IMG/VR virus record: IMGVR_UViG_3300042868_003443
Location: 1-29,313 of that record
DNA length: 29,313 nt
Strand: one strand, 5' to 3'
Source of the DNA: a virus
Positions 14,948 to 24,129 of the stretch are shown piece by piece. A program made the position numbers and the translations under genes. The notes below the pieces were generated by a model, which did not search any database, was not told the DNA's origin, and saw nothing but the letters and a program-made list of their open reading frames with translations. Numbering within the stretch: the stretch's first letter is position 1; every line of letters starts with the position of its first letter.

Positions 14948-17900
14948 TTACATTGCGGCAATTACAAAAGCTAATAGCTCTTCATATCGCAGACCAAGTG
15001 TTGTTATACCTTCTTCAGATGTATCAGAACAGAACAGTCCATAGTGATTAGCGTTAAGACCTTCTGCAGTAAAAGCATCTTGTACTTCTTGAGCAATAGC
15101 TCCTACGTGAATACGTGCTTGACTACCTTTGCTTTGTACTGCATCTTTAAATCTAAACTTTTTAATTAAAGATTTAATACGTCTTGCAACAGCTAACTCA
15201 GCTAAAGATAGTTCTTCAATATCTTCCTTTTCATTCCTGTCTGATGTGTTAATAGTACCTGTAGTAGCATAGATAACTGTCCATCTAAAAGAAGAAAACC
15301 CGCAAGAATAAGAATTATCAGTTGTTGGTGATAAAGTAGGAGGAGAACTTGCTCCATTAAAGAAAACACCATTACTTGAACTATTAACTAACGCAGCTGT
15401 TGTAGCATTAGATTTTAAACCTACAATAGTACCAACTAAAACAGTTTGATAATTACTAGTAGCATCTCCAACCTTAGCACTTGTTCCACTTGAAGTAATG
15501 TATCCACTAGGATTAGAACTATTGTATGGTGTATAACCTAAAGCACCTGTAACATTACCGCTAGTAAGTGATAATGTACCACCAAGAGTTAAATTACCAG
15601 TGCTAGTTACTGTTCCGGATAATGTTAAACCAGATACACTTCCTGTACCACCAACTGAAGTAACACCAGTACCCGCTGCCCATGTACCATCTTGTTTAAG
15701 ATAACCTGTACCACCTGTAGTAGGTGCAGGAATAGATCCAACACCCCAGTTAAATACTCCCCAAGGTGCAAGGTTAGTACCAAGATTCATTCTTGTACCA
15801 GCAGTTGAGGAATTACCTGAAAAACTTGGTCCTGCAGTTGTTCCTAAAGTTAAAGCACTAATCAGAATACCAGCAGTATAAGTAGTAACTCCATTATAAC
15901 CAGCCATAAGAACAATATTAGAACCGTTAGAGGCAATACCCGGAGCATTAACCGTAGTAGGTGCTAAACTATAAGACATCCTTACATGAGTTGTACCTAA
16001 CTGATTTAAAAAGAAATCACCAGTATCTAATGTAAGTAATGATGCACCACTTAAAGTATTTCCATTAGCCGCATAATAAGCAATCTGATTAGCGGTTCCA
16101 CTGTTAATAGCAGTAGCAGAAGGTGTGTAAGTTAATACACCAGTAGATGAATTATAACTAATTGACCCTGCACCTGAAGCACTAGCATTAGTAGTACTAA
16201 ATGGGTGTACGTGGTTTCCTCTAGAAAACTTAGCAGATGATCCAGCAGATGCTGTTCCTCCTGCAATAGGTACTGATGTAAAACCATAATCATTACCAGA
16301 CAAGTCTAACAATGAAGGTGTTTGTAATCCACTCTCTAAACGGTTGTTAGAGTTAGAAGAATAGGCATCTGTAGCACTCTCAAAAGAACATCCAACTAAA
16401 TCTACTTTACAACGACTTCCTGTGTTACCAATAGTCATACGACTTGGGTCAGGAACATAGCTATTAAGACCTTTAAATCCACAACCTGAAATAGCAATAG
16501 TAAAACCATTACCAGCAGTTGCATCTAAAAGAATACTGTTAGTAGTATATGGTGAACCGAATCTTACAAAAGAACATCCTGTAATAGTGTTGCTTACACC
16601 AGCTTTAGATTGAGTACTTGTTACATATACGTCTGCAATACCTGCATTACCTTCAAAGTAAACACCAGTAAAGGTAAATCCATCAGCACCTTCAATAGCA
16701 GTTGAGCCTGAAGGTTCAGCAACACGAACTCCCCAGTTACTCGATGAGCCTGATGTTGTGCCATTAGCTTCGATAGCTCCACCAAGAATATTAAATGTAC
16801 TACATCCAAGGATATAAATACCATACTCAGAGTTAGCACCTACTTCACAATTAACAAGTGTAATAGCGTTAGGTGAACTGGCGTTAGTTGTTCCAATTCT
16901 TTCAAACAACATACCACGAGTGTTAAATCTAAATTGACAAGATACAAGAGTAGAAGTTAAAAAGTTAGAGCCATACATACCATATAACCAACCAGTAAAC
17001 TGGCATGATTCAATATGTAAAAAAGCACCACCAGTAACTGAGAGACCTTGTCCTACAGTACCAGAGTTATTAACAAAGGCAAGTCCTTTAATGTTAGTAT
17101 ATACATTAAGGTTAGTACCCGCAATAGTAAGACCATTAGCATTAGTTGTTTGCAACAATATAGATGCACCAATACCTTCACCTAAGAAGTGAACTCGTTG
17201 TCCAGGATCTAAAGCAGGAGCAGTGTATGTAAGAGAACTTGTTAACCTATAAAGACCATTAGGAAAATATACTGTTCCACCTGTAGAAACAGCAGAGTTA
17301 ATAGCAGATTGAATAGCAGCAGTATCATCTGTTGCACCATCACCTACAGCACCATAATTTTTAACATTATATTTGCGATCAGTAACAGCCCATGTACCAT
17401 CCCCTCTTAAATAGGTTGATGATGTAGGTACTCCAGTAGCAAGGGATGACGTAGGTATTTGACCACTATAAGTAATACCCATTGTTCCATTAGATGTCAA
17501 TGGTGAATTGCTTACTGCAAATCCTGTGGGTACAGTTATACCAACACTGCTTAATCCACCAGTGCCTCCTGCAACACCCCATGTACCATCACCACGTAAC
17601 ACTTTAGTTACATCGTTAGGTGGAGGCTGAACACGTACTGTTCCTAATGTTCCTGAGTATACAGGATTAGTACCATTAGTAAATGATCCAGTATTAGAAC
17701 CAATAATAACCGTGTTTGTTCCTGATACAGGACCAACAACTGGTTTTCTAAATGTTATAGAAGCAGCAGTTACAGAACCTGATACAGATACTGTCCACTG
17801 GTTATTAATATTAGTAGATATAGCCGCTGACAGTTCTTGAATAGTAGAAAGAAATTCAGGCTCATACTCAAGAACAAATATATAGTTTGTACTTTCAAGA

Positions 17901-20302
17901 GTAATGTTATAAGTTAAAGCGCCAGAAGATTGAAAGTTAAATGTTGGAACTACAATAGTTGCATATGTACCGGGAGTAACAATAGTACTTGTATTAGTAG
18001 GGAAGTCTAATCCCCTAAAATAACCAATACCTGATTTAGTTCCTGCAGTACCTGCTGTTCCTGTTACACCATCAAAAGCATAACCATCACCAGTACCGCC
18101 AGCAAAGAAAGCCGCACCAGTGCTTGAACCAGTAAGAGCCATAAAAGCAGGATTAGTGTGACCTGAACCTACAACGTCAATCCTAAAACCAGCATCGGGA
18201 TTACTACCAGAGTTAATAGCACCATAAAATAATCTACCATTAGCATTAGATACAGCAGAAAAACCATTACCAGCTCCACTAGTATTAGCAGTAACACCTG
18301 AGCCAATAGCTCCTGAGTATTCTAACCATATAGGATTTGTAATACTTGAAGTACCACTAATACCAATAACAGCACTGTTAACGTCAGCACCACCAGTACC
18401 ACCTAATGTAAGAAACTTATTGTTACTTGAATCATAGGCTGTAATACGATTATCTCGTACTGTGGTTGATGGGGGTACAAGACTATTAATCTCAATACGT
18501 TGTCCTGTTGTACCTGTTTTAAATCCTGAAGTCTGAATTTCACCTGCTGTTACTGTACCAATATTAGCAGTAATAGATGACAAAGAAGAAACAGAAAGTT
18601 TACTTGCAGTAATTGTGTTCTCTACAATAAGAGAACCAGTAATATATGTTGTGAATAATGTCCATGAAACTACATAGCGGTATACAACAGCATTATTAAA
18701 GTTGTTATAGCTTACTGTTACAATATCGCCTGACACAGGGTCACGACCAATAGCCGCATTCACTTCAACATTTGTAGGAGCACTACTATCATTAGCTACA
18801 CGAGTAATAACAAAGGTAGCTGAACCCGCAGAGCCAACAGCACCATTAGCACCATTGTAAGCAATACCTCTAATAGGGTATGCTACATTAGTCCAGTCAA
18901 GAGTAGATGTGGTTACAGTAGCCTCTTCATTAAGCGGTACAGTAATACTCCACAGATAATATCCTGGAGTTGTTTCACTAGGGGCTGATGTAAACCATCC
19001 AGTAGGTGGTGTGTATGCACCTGTAGACCATGTGTATGTAGAAGTAGTTGTGGGTCTTGCTGGAGGAGTTGAGTTAGCTGTCCATCGGTAGATAGCTGGA
19101 AATGCAGACATAATACCGTTAGCACCTGCTACGCCCGGAACACCATTGTACACAACAGGCATACTAATGACTTTAACTACGGGACTTGTAAGGTTAGAAC
19201 CATTAACAGTTAATGTTACGTCTACTTTAGTTGCAGCTGACAAAGGTGTAATAAGTACAGAGCTTGTTGTAGCTGTAGCTGGTGTAGCACCTGATATAAC
19301 CCAACTGTATGTTGGGCTTGTAATGTTACTTGTTATAGCCGCAAGAGTAGCATTAGGTGGGGTAAATGCACCACTAGATGCTTGTACAAAAGAAGTATAA
19401 CCTGAGATATCTACAGTAGGACCACTAGAGCCTGTTGCTCCGGGATCCGCAAAGACTAACTGAACAGTAGCAACACTAGCTTGTGTAACTGCTCCTGTAC
19501 TATTTTTAAACCTAATAGGGACAGTAATAGAAGCAGGACTACTAGCCATAGCAGATGGTGCTGACCAAGCAGCGTATTCACCTGCATCTGTAGGAGCACT
19601 AAAAGTAATATTAGTATAACCAATATCACCATTACCGCTTGTTGAACTGTTACCAATACGCCAAGTATTATTAACAAAGCTTACATCAGCGTCTGTTTGA
19701 GCATCTACAAAAGGAACTAACACATTAGAGTTAACTGCATATAACTTAGGTGTTATACCTGTAAACACAGGGGCTAATGGGTTACCTGTACGGGGTACCT
19801 GCATAACAGCAGGGGTAAAGAAAGATGAGAATGAATCAACAACAGTAGTGTTTGTTCCTGATGTAACAATATCAGCATCAATAGCTGTTCCGGGGTCTAC
19901 TAGCCAACCTGAAGCAGGTGCTGCAGTAGATACCGCAAAGTTAACTTTACGACCACCTACTGTTTGATAGAACAAGAACTTAGTTACACCAAATCCACCA
20001 GTGACTTCATACCAAGTATATGCTGCTGGATTGCTTGATTCACTTGAATCATCAGAGTTAAACACACCATAATAAGACCTGTTAGTAGGAACATTAGAAA
20101 TGTTAGTACCAACAGTATCATCAGCATATTTAATAGCAAGGTATCTATAAAGATACCCTACAATCTTACCAAATTTATCACTGATAATACCTGTAGCAGG
20201 GTCTACGGTTAGTCCGTCAGTAGCTCCAGATGTACCTTCAAGTACAAGCTGTGCTAGGAAAGCATCAAGCTCTCTGTCACCTGTAATAGGTGGATTAAAC
20301 AT
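14948..20302 (-). CDS. Tailspike / host-recognition protein: beta-helix plus self-cleaving S74 chaperone
   Basis: A 1784-residue receptor-binding or depolymerase protein. In order: an N-terminal region GDRELDAFLAQLVLEG; a domain with YLYRYLAIKYADD and NPAAYTWYEVTGGFG seen in many aquatic phage tail proteins; Ig-like Ser/Thr-rich parts; a phage J-like stretch (ENTITASKLSVSSLSSITAN); a pectate-lyase-3-type beta-helix from about residue 976 (KNYGAVGDGATDDTAAIQSA, then YFPNGLYRL) to about 1280; tail repeats including ALGYTPYNSSNPSGYI; and an S74 intramolecular chaperone starting SDRNEKEDIEE at S1687, with HVGAIAQEVQDAF. Cleavage before S1687 would release 98 residues after trimerisation. The start is the ATG at 20302 with GGAGGT directly upstream; an in-frame reading from 20332 is less likely. 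Sugar-cleaving activity is possible, not shown. Confidence 0.85.
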   Translation of the reverse strand: MFNPPITGDRELDAFLAQLVLEGTSGATDGLTVDPATGIISDKFGKIVGYLYRYLAIKYADDTVGTNISNVPTNRSYYGVFNSDDSSESSNPAAYTWYEVTGGFGVTKFLFYQTVGGRKVNFAVSTAAPASGWLVDPGTAIDADIVTSGTNTTVVDSFSSFFTPAVMQVPRTGNPLAPVFTGITPKLYAVNSNVLVPFVDAQTDADVSFVNNTWRIGNSSTSGNGDIGYTNITFSAPTDAGEYAAWSAPSAMASSPASITVPIRFKNSTGAVTQASVATVQLVFADPGATGSSGPTVDISGYTSFVQASSGAFTPPNATLAAITSNITSPTYSWVISGATPATATTSSVLITPLSAATKVDVTLTVNGSNLTSPVVKVISMPVVYNGVPGVAGANGIMSAFPAIYRWTANSTPPARPTTTSTYTWSTGAYTPPTGWFTSAPSETTPGYYLWSITVPLNEEATVTTSTLDWTNVAYPIRGIAYNGANGAVGSAGSATFVITRVANDSSAPTNVEVNAAIGRDPVSGDIVTVSYNNFNNAVVYRYVVSWTLFTTYITGSLIVENTITASKLSVSSLSSITANIGTVTAGEIQTSGFKTGTTGQRIEINSLVPPSTTVRDNRITAYDSSNNKFLTLGGTGGADVNSAVIGISGTSSITNPIWLEYSGAIGSGVTANTSGAGNGFSAVSNANGRLFYGAINSGSNPDAGFRIDVVGSGHTNPAFMALTGSSTGAAFFAGGTGDGYAFDGVTGTAGTAGTKSGIGYFRGLDFPTNTSTIVTPGTYATIVVPTFNFQSSGALTYNITLESTNYIFVLEYEPEFLSTIQELSAAISTNINNQWTVSVSGSVTAASITFRKPVVGPVSGTNTVIIGSNTGSFTNGTNPVYSGTLGTVRVQPPPNDVTKVLRGDGTWGVAGGTGGLSSVGITVPTGFAVSNSPLTSNGTMGITYSGQIPTSSLATGVPTSSTYLRGDGTWAVTDRKYNVKNYGAVGDGATDDTAAIQSAINSAVSTGGTVYFPNGLYRLTSSLTYTAPALDPGQRVHFLGEGIGASILLQTTNANGLTIAGTNLNVYTNIKGLAFVNNSGTVGQGLSVTGGAFLHIESCQFTGWLYGMYGSNFLTSTLVSCQFRFNTRGMLFERIGTTNASSPNAITLVNCEVGANSEYGIYILGCSTFNILGGAIEANGTTSGSSSNWGVRVAEPSGSTAIEGADGFTFTGVYFEGNAGIADVYVTSTQSKAGVSNTITGCSFVRFGSPYTTNSILLDATAGNGFTIAISGCGFKGLNSYVPDPSRMTIGNTGSRCKVDLVGCSFESATDAYSSNSNNRLESGLQTPSLLDLSGNDYGFTSVPIAGGTASAGSSAKFSRGNHVHPFSTTNASASGAGSISYNSSTGVLTYTPSATAINSGTANQIAYYAANGNTLSGASLLTLDTGDFFLNQLGTTHVRMSYSLAPTTVNAPGIASNGSNIVLMAGYNGVTTYTAGILISALTLGTTAGPSFSGNSSTAGTRMNLGTNLAPWGVFNWGVGSIPAPTTGGTGYLKQDGTWAAGTGVTSVGGTGSVSGLTLSGTVTSTGNLTLGGTLSLTSGNVTGALGYTPYNSSNPSGYITSSGTSAKVGDATSNYQTVLVGTIVGLKSNATTAALVNSSSNGVFFNGASSPPTLSPTTDNSYSCGFSSFRWTVIYATTGTINTSDRNEKEDIEELSLAELAVARRIKSLIKKFRFKDAVQSKGSQARIHVGAIAQEVQDAFTAEGLNANHYGLFCSDTSEEGITTLGLRYEELLAFVIAAM

Positions 20303-20303
20303 G

Positions 20304-21854
20304 TTACCTCCGATCAGCAGGTTTAGCGTCAAGAGCCATCATAGCCAGCCGCCAATAATTCGTTGCAGTAATTCTGTAGTTAAGTACACGACCATTAACC
20401 CGTGGGTCAACCTTATAGCCCTGTGACTTTTCATTGTTAGGAAGAAATGTAAATGTATCTTTTAATGCCGCATCATCTACAGATAAGTCTACATTCTTAA
20501 CATAATTGTTTTGTCCTACAACTCTGATAGTAATATTAGAGTCATTAGGTACTGTATCAAACACAGGATACAAAGAAGTAATTAAAGAACTTCCTGTAAC
20601 ATCACCTGAGTTAAGTTTCTTTTTCTCTACATACGAAGTAAAAGAAGCTAATGCAGTACCATTCCACAATTGGAAGGCATCAGACTCTACTAATGTTGTA
20701 GTTGTTGTAGTTGTAAAGTATACTACTTCTTTGCCATATTGAAATGCGTTAGATACATTAGATGGACCAAAGAAAGAATAAGTCATGTTGGTAGCTTGAC
20801 GTTTAGACCATGTATTATTTTTATAATTATAGATCAATACTTCATTGCATACTGTAGAACTTCCTTTAGGATAATTAATCCAGACTTCTTTGTAATAAGC
20901 ATGTCTTGTTACGTGTACTTTATCAATAGCATTCTTATTTAAATTATTAAAGAAATACTTTTTAATTCTGAAGTCAGCAAGAGATTCAATACTACCTGAA
21001 CCATTGTGAATGTAAATGTCATTACGGTCAACAACTAAGTGTTTACCATCAAACTCACATACACAATCTACAGATAAGATTCCATAAGACCGACTATAAG
21101 GAACAACTCGTGTTCCATTAATTCCAATAGACAATATACTGATACTGTCTGAGGAATATATAAACATATTACCTCTCAACTCAGCCATATCTAATATGGG
21201 AGATGTAGAGTTAATTTCAAATTCATCTGCGGTATCTGTTGTAGTTCCTGGTTGCCATACAGTAGGTATAGCTCCAGTAGCCGCTTGTACAGACACTCGT
21301 ACAGTACTTGGTGCGTATGTTGTAATACCTGTACTACTGTCTGCAATAGTAAGGTTAGCCGCAACAAGCGAGTAGTTAAGTGATCTAACTACTTTAGCAG
21401 TAACAGTTAAGTTACCAAGATAATTCCAGTTAGGAAGTGGGAGAAATGCTGATCCAGCATTAATGTCTCCATACAAACAATATATAGGTGTTGTTCTACC
21501 ATTGTTAAGTACAATAGCAAAACCACCATTAAACAAAGTTCCTTGCCAATCACTGTTTGTGTAATTGCCACCAGTACCAGTAAACATAGTTGACTGATTA
21601 CCAGCAGCATCTACACGAACAATGTTACCATCTTTAGCAAAGATGTTATATCCTTGATCAGGACGCCTCCAATGAATGCCATAGTCAGGGGCAATAGAAA
21701 CTGTCCTATAAATAGATTCACCTGTAATTGTTGATACTGCTTCGTCATCAAAGCGTACATTGAGTACGTCTGTAAATGTATTCTGAGGTACAATCATAGG
21801 TGGTAAGTCTGTATTGAGACCGCCTTTACCTAGCTGTTCGATTGGGATTGCCAT
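20304..21854 (-). CDS. Tail nozzle / DNA-stabilisation-like structural protein
   Basis: A 516-residue structural protein. Its start MAIPIEQLGKGGLNTDLPP and the following NVRFDDEAVSTITGE resemble tail proteins of marine podoviruses. Repeated short beta-strand blocks (WQGTLFNGGFAIVLNNGR, LDMAELRGNMFIYSSDS, NEVLIYNYKNNTWSKR) suggest a beta-propeller like T7 gp12 or P22 gp10, which close the tail end and hold in the DNA. It sits just before the tailspike gene, which fits a tail-tip location. A run of seven Thr codons occurs near 20694-20714. The stop (TAA) lies one base before the next ATG, inside its Shine-Dalgarno region. AAAGGAT precedes the start. Assignment is by pattern and context, not search. 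Confidence 0.6.
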   Translation of the reverse strand: MAIPIEQLGKGGLNTDLPPMIVPQNTFTDVLNVRFDDEAVSTITGESIYRTVSIAPDYGIHWRRPDQGYNIFAKDGNIVRVDAAGNQSTMFTGTGGNYTNSDWQGTLFNGGFAIVLNNGRTTPIYCLYGDINAGSAFLPLPNWNYLGNLTVTAKVVRSLNYSLVAANLTIADSSTGITTYAPSTVRVSVQAATGAIPTVWQPGTTTDTADEFEINSTSPILDMAELRGNMFIYSSDSISILSIGINGTRVVPYSRSYGILSVDCVCEFDGKHLVVDRNDIYIHNGSGSIESLADFRIKKYFFNNLNKNAIDKVHVTRHAYYKEVWINYPKGSSTVCNEVLIYNYKNNTWSKRQATNMTYSFFGPSNVSNAFQYGKEVVYFTTTTTTTLVESDAFQLWNGTALASFTSYVEKKKLNSGDVTGSSLITSLYPVFDTVPNDSNITIRVVGQNNYVKNVDLSVDDAALKDTFTFLPNNEKSQGYKVDPRVNGRVLNYRITATNYWRLAMMALDAKPADRR

Positions 21855-21875
21855 GAGATATCCTTTTTATTACTA

Positions 21876-22322
21876 TTAGGTACCAAGTAAAGCGCATTCA
21901 GCCTTACGCCTTTTGTTAAGACCAGCCAACACCTTACCACCACCTTTGTTCCATTTCATTAGCTCTGTCTTAGCGGCTTCCCAGTCTTGTTCATTAACTT
22001 TACGTCTTAATGTACTTGTCTGAAGCCTACCAACTCCTAAGTTATAACAGAAGTCAACAATGGCATTTAATTTCTTTTCATCTGTGACCAGCACAGGACA
22101 ATACTTAAGTACTCCGGGTAAATAAGTATGATGTAATTCTCTGAGGAGTAAATCATAAGCCTCAGGTTCACTCATAGGAGCATCCTGAAGCGTTACTTTT
22201 TTACCGTCAGCATAATATGTGCTACCATAACCTATAGTAGCTACATTAGCAGGACACATGTAAGGCTTAGAGCTAAAGCCTTCAAAGTGTTTACACAGGT
22301 CTGCGGCTAATGCTAAATTCAT
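21876..22322 (-). CDS. Endolysin, GH24 muramidase (T4/P22 lysozyme family)
   Basis: A 148-residue phage lysozyme that cleaves the MurNAc-GlcNAc bond of peptidoglycan at the end of infection. The catalytic signature is E14-x8-C23-x5-T29 in FEGFSSKPYMCPANVATIGY, matching T4 E11/D20/T26 with Cys in the middle position, as in some lambdoid and SAR endolysins. Further family blocks are AIVDFCYNLGVGRLQTSTLR and LAGLNKRRKAECALL at the C-terminus. The N-terminus (MNLALAADLCKHFEG) is too short for a convincing signal-anchor, so release probably needs the holin. The start overlaps the holin stop as ATGA. Size is normal for the family. Confidence 0.93.
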   Translation of the reverse strand: MNLALAADLCKHFEGFSSKPYMCPANVATIGYGSTYYADGKKVTLQDAPMSEPEAYDLLLRELHHTYLPGVLKYCPVLVTDEKKLNAIVDFCYNLGVGRLQTSTLRRKVNEQDWEAAKTELMKWNKGGGKVLAGLNKRRKAECALLGT

Positions 22323-22816
22323 AGCCCACGCTTGCTGAGTGTACGATCAAGGAACCAGTAGTTAAGAGTACCAGATACAAGAGCCGCAAAGTCTGCTGAC
22401 ATCATTACCTTGAATACTTCTACTGGAGGCATACCATTAGTCCATGAATTATAAGCTAACCAGATATGAACAAATGACCATAGTGCTAAGATCCAGTATG
22501 TTACTACAGGGCGTACTGAAGCTGACAATGCAGCTACCCACCCACCACCAGCGGCTTTAACCATTTCTGTCTGTTGTTCAATAGCAGATTGGAAAGCACC
22601 CATAACACCAACATCAATAGCGGCTTCACGTTGAGCACCAATTTCAGCTAACTTTTGTTGACCACGTTGAGCCTCAAGATCACACTGAAACTTAAACATA
22701 TTAAGCTCATGTGAACGTTCATTCTTTTTATCTAACCACTTGAGTACTTCAGGGGCTAGTCGGAATAAACCGCCAAACACTGATCCTAAAATACCACCGC
22801 TTAAAATATCTAACAT
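22319..22816 (-). CDS. Putative holin, 3-TM (GTA_holin_3TM-like) type
   Basis: A 165-residue membrane protein directly upstream of the endolysin. It has a Gly-rich hydrophobic N-terminus (GGILGSVFGGLFRLAPEVLK), a long charged helical middle (about residues 29-85), then SASVRPVVTYWILALWSFVHI and a C-terminal hydrophobic segment (SADFAALVSGTLNYWFL). The RPxxTYWxLAL motif after a coiled middle is what I recall of the phage holin family with three membrane segments. It would form the inner-membrane lesion that lets the endolysin out. AAGGAAT precedes the start, and the stop overlaps the endolysin start. Confidence 0.7.
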   Translation of the reverse strand: MLDILSGGILGSVFGGLFRLAPEVLKWLDKKNERSHELNMFKFQCDLEAQRGQQKLAEIGAQREAAIDVGVMGAFQSAIEQQTEMVKAAGGGWVAALSASVRPVVTYWILALWSFVHIWLAYNSWTNGMPPVEVFKVMMSADFAALVSGTLNYWFLDRTLSKRGL

Positions 22817-22819
22817 ATA

Positions 22820-23074
22820 TTATTCCTTACAATGATGACAAAGATGTTTCTTATCTTCATCATGAGACAGCTTAACCCCAGCTAATAGACCAATAAATCC
22901 ACCAATAATAGTTTGAAATGCTGGTGAAAGGAGTTTAAAGATCTCTGCATTATCAACTTCTTTAGCCCACAGACCAAGAACAAAAGCAGCCATCATAGCC
23001 AGTACAGATAAGCATAAAGTAAAGCTTACCATAAACGTTACATAGAACGTTAGTTTAGATTTAACATCTTCCAT
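22820..23074 (-). CDS. Two-TM membrane protein, possible second holin or antiholin
   Basis: An 84-residue protein with two hydrophobic helices (about residues 9-34, and 46-66 containing IIGGFIGLLAGVKL) joined by a short acidic loop, and a hydrophilic tail ending HLCHHCKE with two cysteines. The topology suits a class II holin or an antiholin, and it lies three bases from the putative 3-TM holin. The start is the ATG at 23074 with AAGGAG six bases upstream; the frame is open further to 23227, but that would overlap the preceding gene. The preceding stop lies within the Shine-Dalgarno sequence, suggesting coupling. Function is inferred from topology and place only. Confidence 0.65.
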   Translation of the reverse strand: MEDVKSKLTFYVTFMVSFTLCLSVLAMMAAFVLGLWAKEVDNAEIFKLLSPAFQTIIGGFIGLLAGVKLSHDEDKKHLCHHCKE

Positions 23075-23084
23075 AGGTTTCTCC

Positions 23085-23324
23085 TTATGCGTAGGCATCA
23101 AAGACTGGGTTGTTGACTTGTCTTTCGACAATAACTTCTTTGTTTTTAATGTTATATAGCTCAAGCTGGTAGTCACGAAATGCCCTAGTAACTCTTTCAA
23201 TTTCCTTAAGAAGCTCTCTTTCAACATTTAATAATTCCATTTTCTTGTTATATAACTTTAATTGTGTATCTGAATAAGTAGGATGAACTACGGGATAATA
23301 TTTGTCATAGCTGTACAGCTTCAT
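23085..23324 (-). CDS. Hypothetical coiled-coil protein, 79 aa
   Basis: A Tyr-rich N-terminus (MKLYSYDKYYPVVHPTYSD) is followed by a long charged helix (residues about 24-64; ELLNVERELLKEIERVTRAF) that looks like a coiled coil, and a short polar end. No signal peptide or membrane segment. It lies inside the lysis-region operon, overlapping its upstream neighbour by four bases (ATGA). Function unknown; a cytoplasmic scaffold or lysis accessory protein is possible but unsupported. Confidence 0.55.
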   Translation of the reverse strand: MKLYSYDKYYPVVHPTYSDTQLKLYNKKMELLNVERELLKEIERVTRAFRDYQLELYNIKNKEVIVERQVNNPVFDAYA

Positions 23325-23608
23325 TTCTTTTCCCTCTCAAGTGCGTTTTTGTAAGCCCTAACTACTAAATGCCTTAACTCTGCGCTATCTGCGCTTCCAC
23401 CCCATTCTGATAAATTATTCCAAATAACTACCATGTCTTTGCTTGAACATAGGTTTGTATGATTGTTTAACCAAACAGACATTTGCATATGACGTTCTGA
23501 AGGATTATGAACTTTATAAGCTATACCATAAAATTCTCTTACGCTACACTTGTCTTCAGCAGATGATGCTAAGGTTAACAGAAGGATAGCTAAGAGAATC
23601 CACCTCAT
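23321..23608 (-). CDS. Small secreted (periplasmic) protein, 95 aa
   Basis: Starts with a clear signal peptide (MRWILLAILLLTLASSAEDK, cleavage likely after ASSA). The mature part is about 78 residues, with two cysteines (C21 and C54) that could form a disulphide, a central KVHNPSERHMQMSVWLNN and a basic helical end (LVVRAYKNALEREKK). There is no lipobox, so it is not an obvious outer-membrane spanin. Within the lysis region a spanin-like or periplasmic exclusion role is conceivable, but I do not recognise a family. Overlaps the upstream gene by ATGA; no strong Shine-Dalgarno sequence, so translation is probably coupled. Confidence 0.6.
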   Translation of the reverse strand: MRWILLAILLLTLASSAEDKCSVREFYGIAYKVHNPSERHMQMSVWLNNHTNLCSSKDMVVIWNNLSEWGGSADSAELRHLVVRAYKNALEREKK

Positions 23609-23847
23609 TTTAAATGAAGTTTATTATCTATAGCTAGCCATATTGCACCAAACAAGGCACCAACAATAATTATTGGTTTAACAGCTCTTGCAATCCATTC
23701 AAGAACTATGAATGCACCCTGAGCTGCATTGAAAGCCTTAACGACTTCTTCTGTACTTTTATCCAACTTATCTACTTTAACTTCTACTGCTAGAAGTCGT
23801 TCATATATTTGTGAGTGACTTACTTCATTATCTTGAATGGTATCCAT
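23605..23847 (-). CDS. Coiled-coil protein with C-terminal membrane anchor, 80 aa
   Basis: The N-terminal half is a heptad-like helix (SHSQIYERLLAVEVKVDKLD, then KSTEEVVKAFNAAQGAF) and the C-terminal 25 residues are one membrane segment (PIIIVGALFGAIWLAIDN). The IYERL, VDKLD and FNAAQGAF blocks recur in small phage proteins near lysis genes as far as I recall, with no settled function. A tail-anchored orientation with the coil in the cytoplasm is likely from the short basic end. AAGGAAAG lies upstream of the ATG. Confidence 0.6.
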   Translation of the reverse strand: MDTIQDNEVSHSQIYERLLAVEVKVDKLDKSTEEVVKAFNAAQGAFIVLEWIARAVKPIIIVGALFGAIWLAIDNKLHLK

Positions 23848-23849
23848 TA

Positions 23850-24101
23850 TTAACTTTCCTTTATTGCTACGTCTTGAACACCAGTGTCTGGTTGAACAAT
23901 CTTTTCTAGTTCTTGTTTTAGCATTGTTACAAATGCTTGCTTGCCAACCATAAGTTGATCCAGATTAAACTGGGTAGATCCAATCTTACGATCAAGGTCT
24001 GCTACGTGATTGACCAAGATTTTTTGTTGGTCAGTCATGTCATCAAAGTTGTATTCTTTGTCATCAATAATGATCTGAGGTTTGTTTGTTTCTTTACTCA
24101 T
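23850..24101 (-). CDS. Small conserved phage protein, 83 aa
   Basis: Soluble helical protein. A beta start (PQIIIDDKEYNFDDM) is followed by helices DQQKILVNHVADLDRKI and QLMVGKQAFVTMLKQELEKI. This pattern (short IxIDxxxYxxxDxxxxxQ, then NHVADLDRK and a second helix) is one I recall from small proteins of T4-like and podoviral aquatic phages; the function is not known. Two ATGs are possible, at 24107 and 24101; AGGA lies two bases from the first and eight from the second, so the second is preferred. Confidence 0.6.
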   Translation of the reverse strand: MSKETNKPQIIIDDKEYNFDDMTDQQKILVNHVADLDRKIGSTQFNLDQLMVGKQAFVTMLKQELEKIVQPDTGVQDVAIKES

Positions 24102-24129
24102 TTTCATTTTCCTTTTAAGTTAAGTTAAT

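Noticed and set aside
20303-20332. Tailspike start ten codons upstream
   Set aside because: The ATG at 20302 has GGAGGT immediately upstream and sits one base after the previous stop, whereas the earlier start lies within the previous gene.
22820-23227. Longer 135-aa version of the two-TM protein
   Set aside because: The extra N-terminus overlaps a neighbouring gene in another frame, while the ATG at 23074 has AAGGAG at ideal distance.
23321-23608. Outer-membrane spanin (Rz1-like lipoprotein)
   Set aside because: There is a signal peptide but no lipobox cysteine at the cleavage site.
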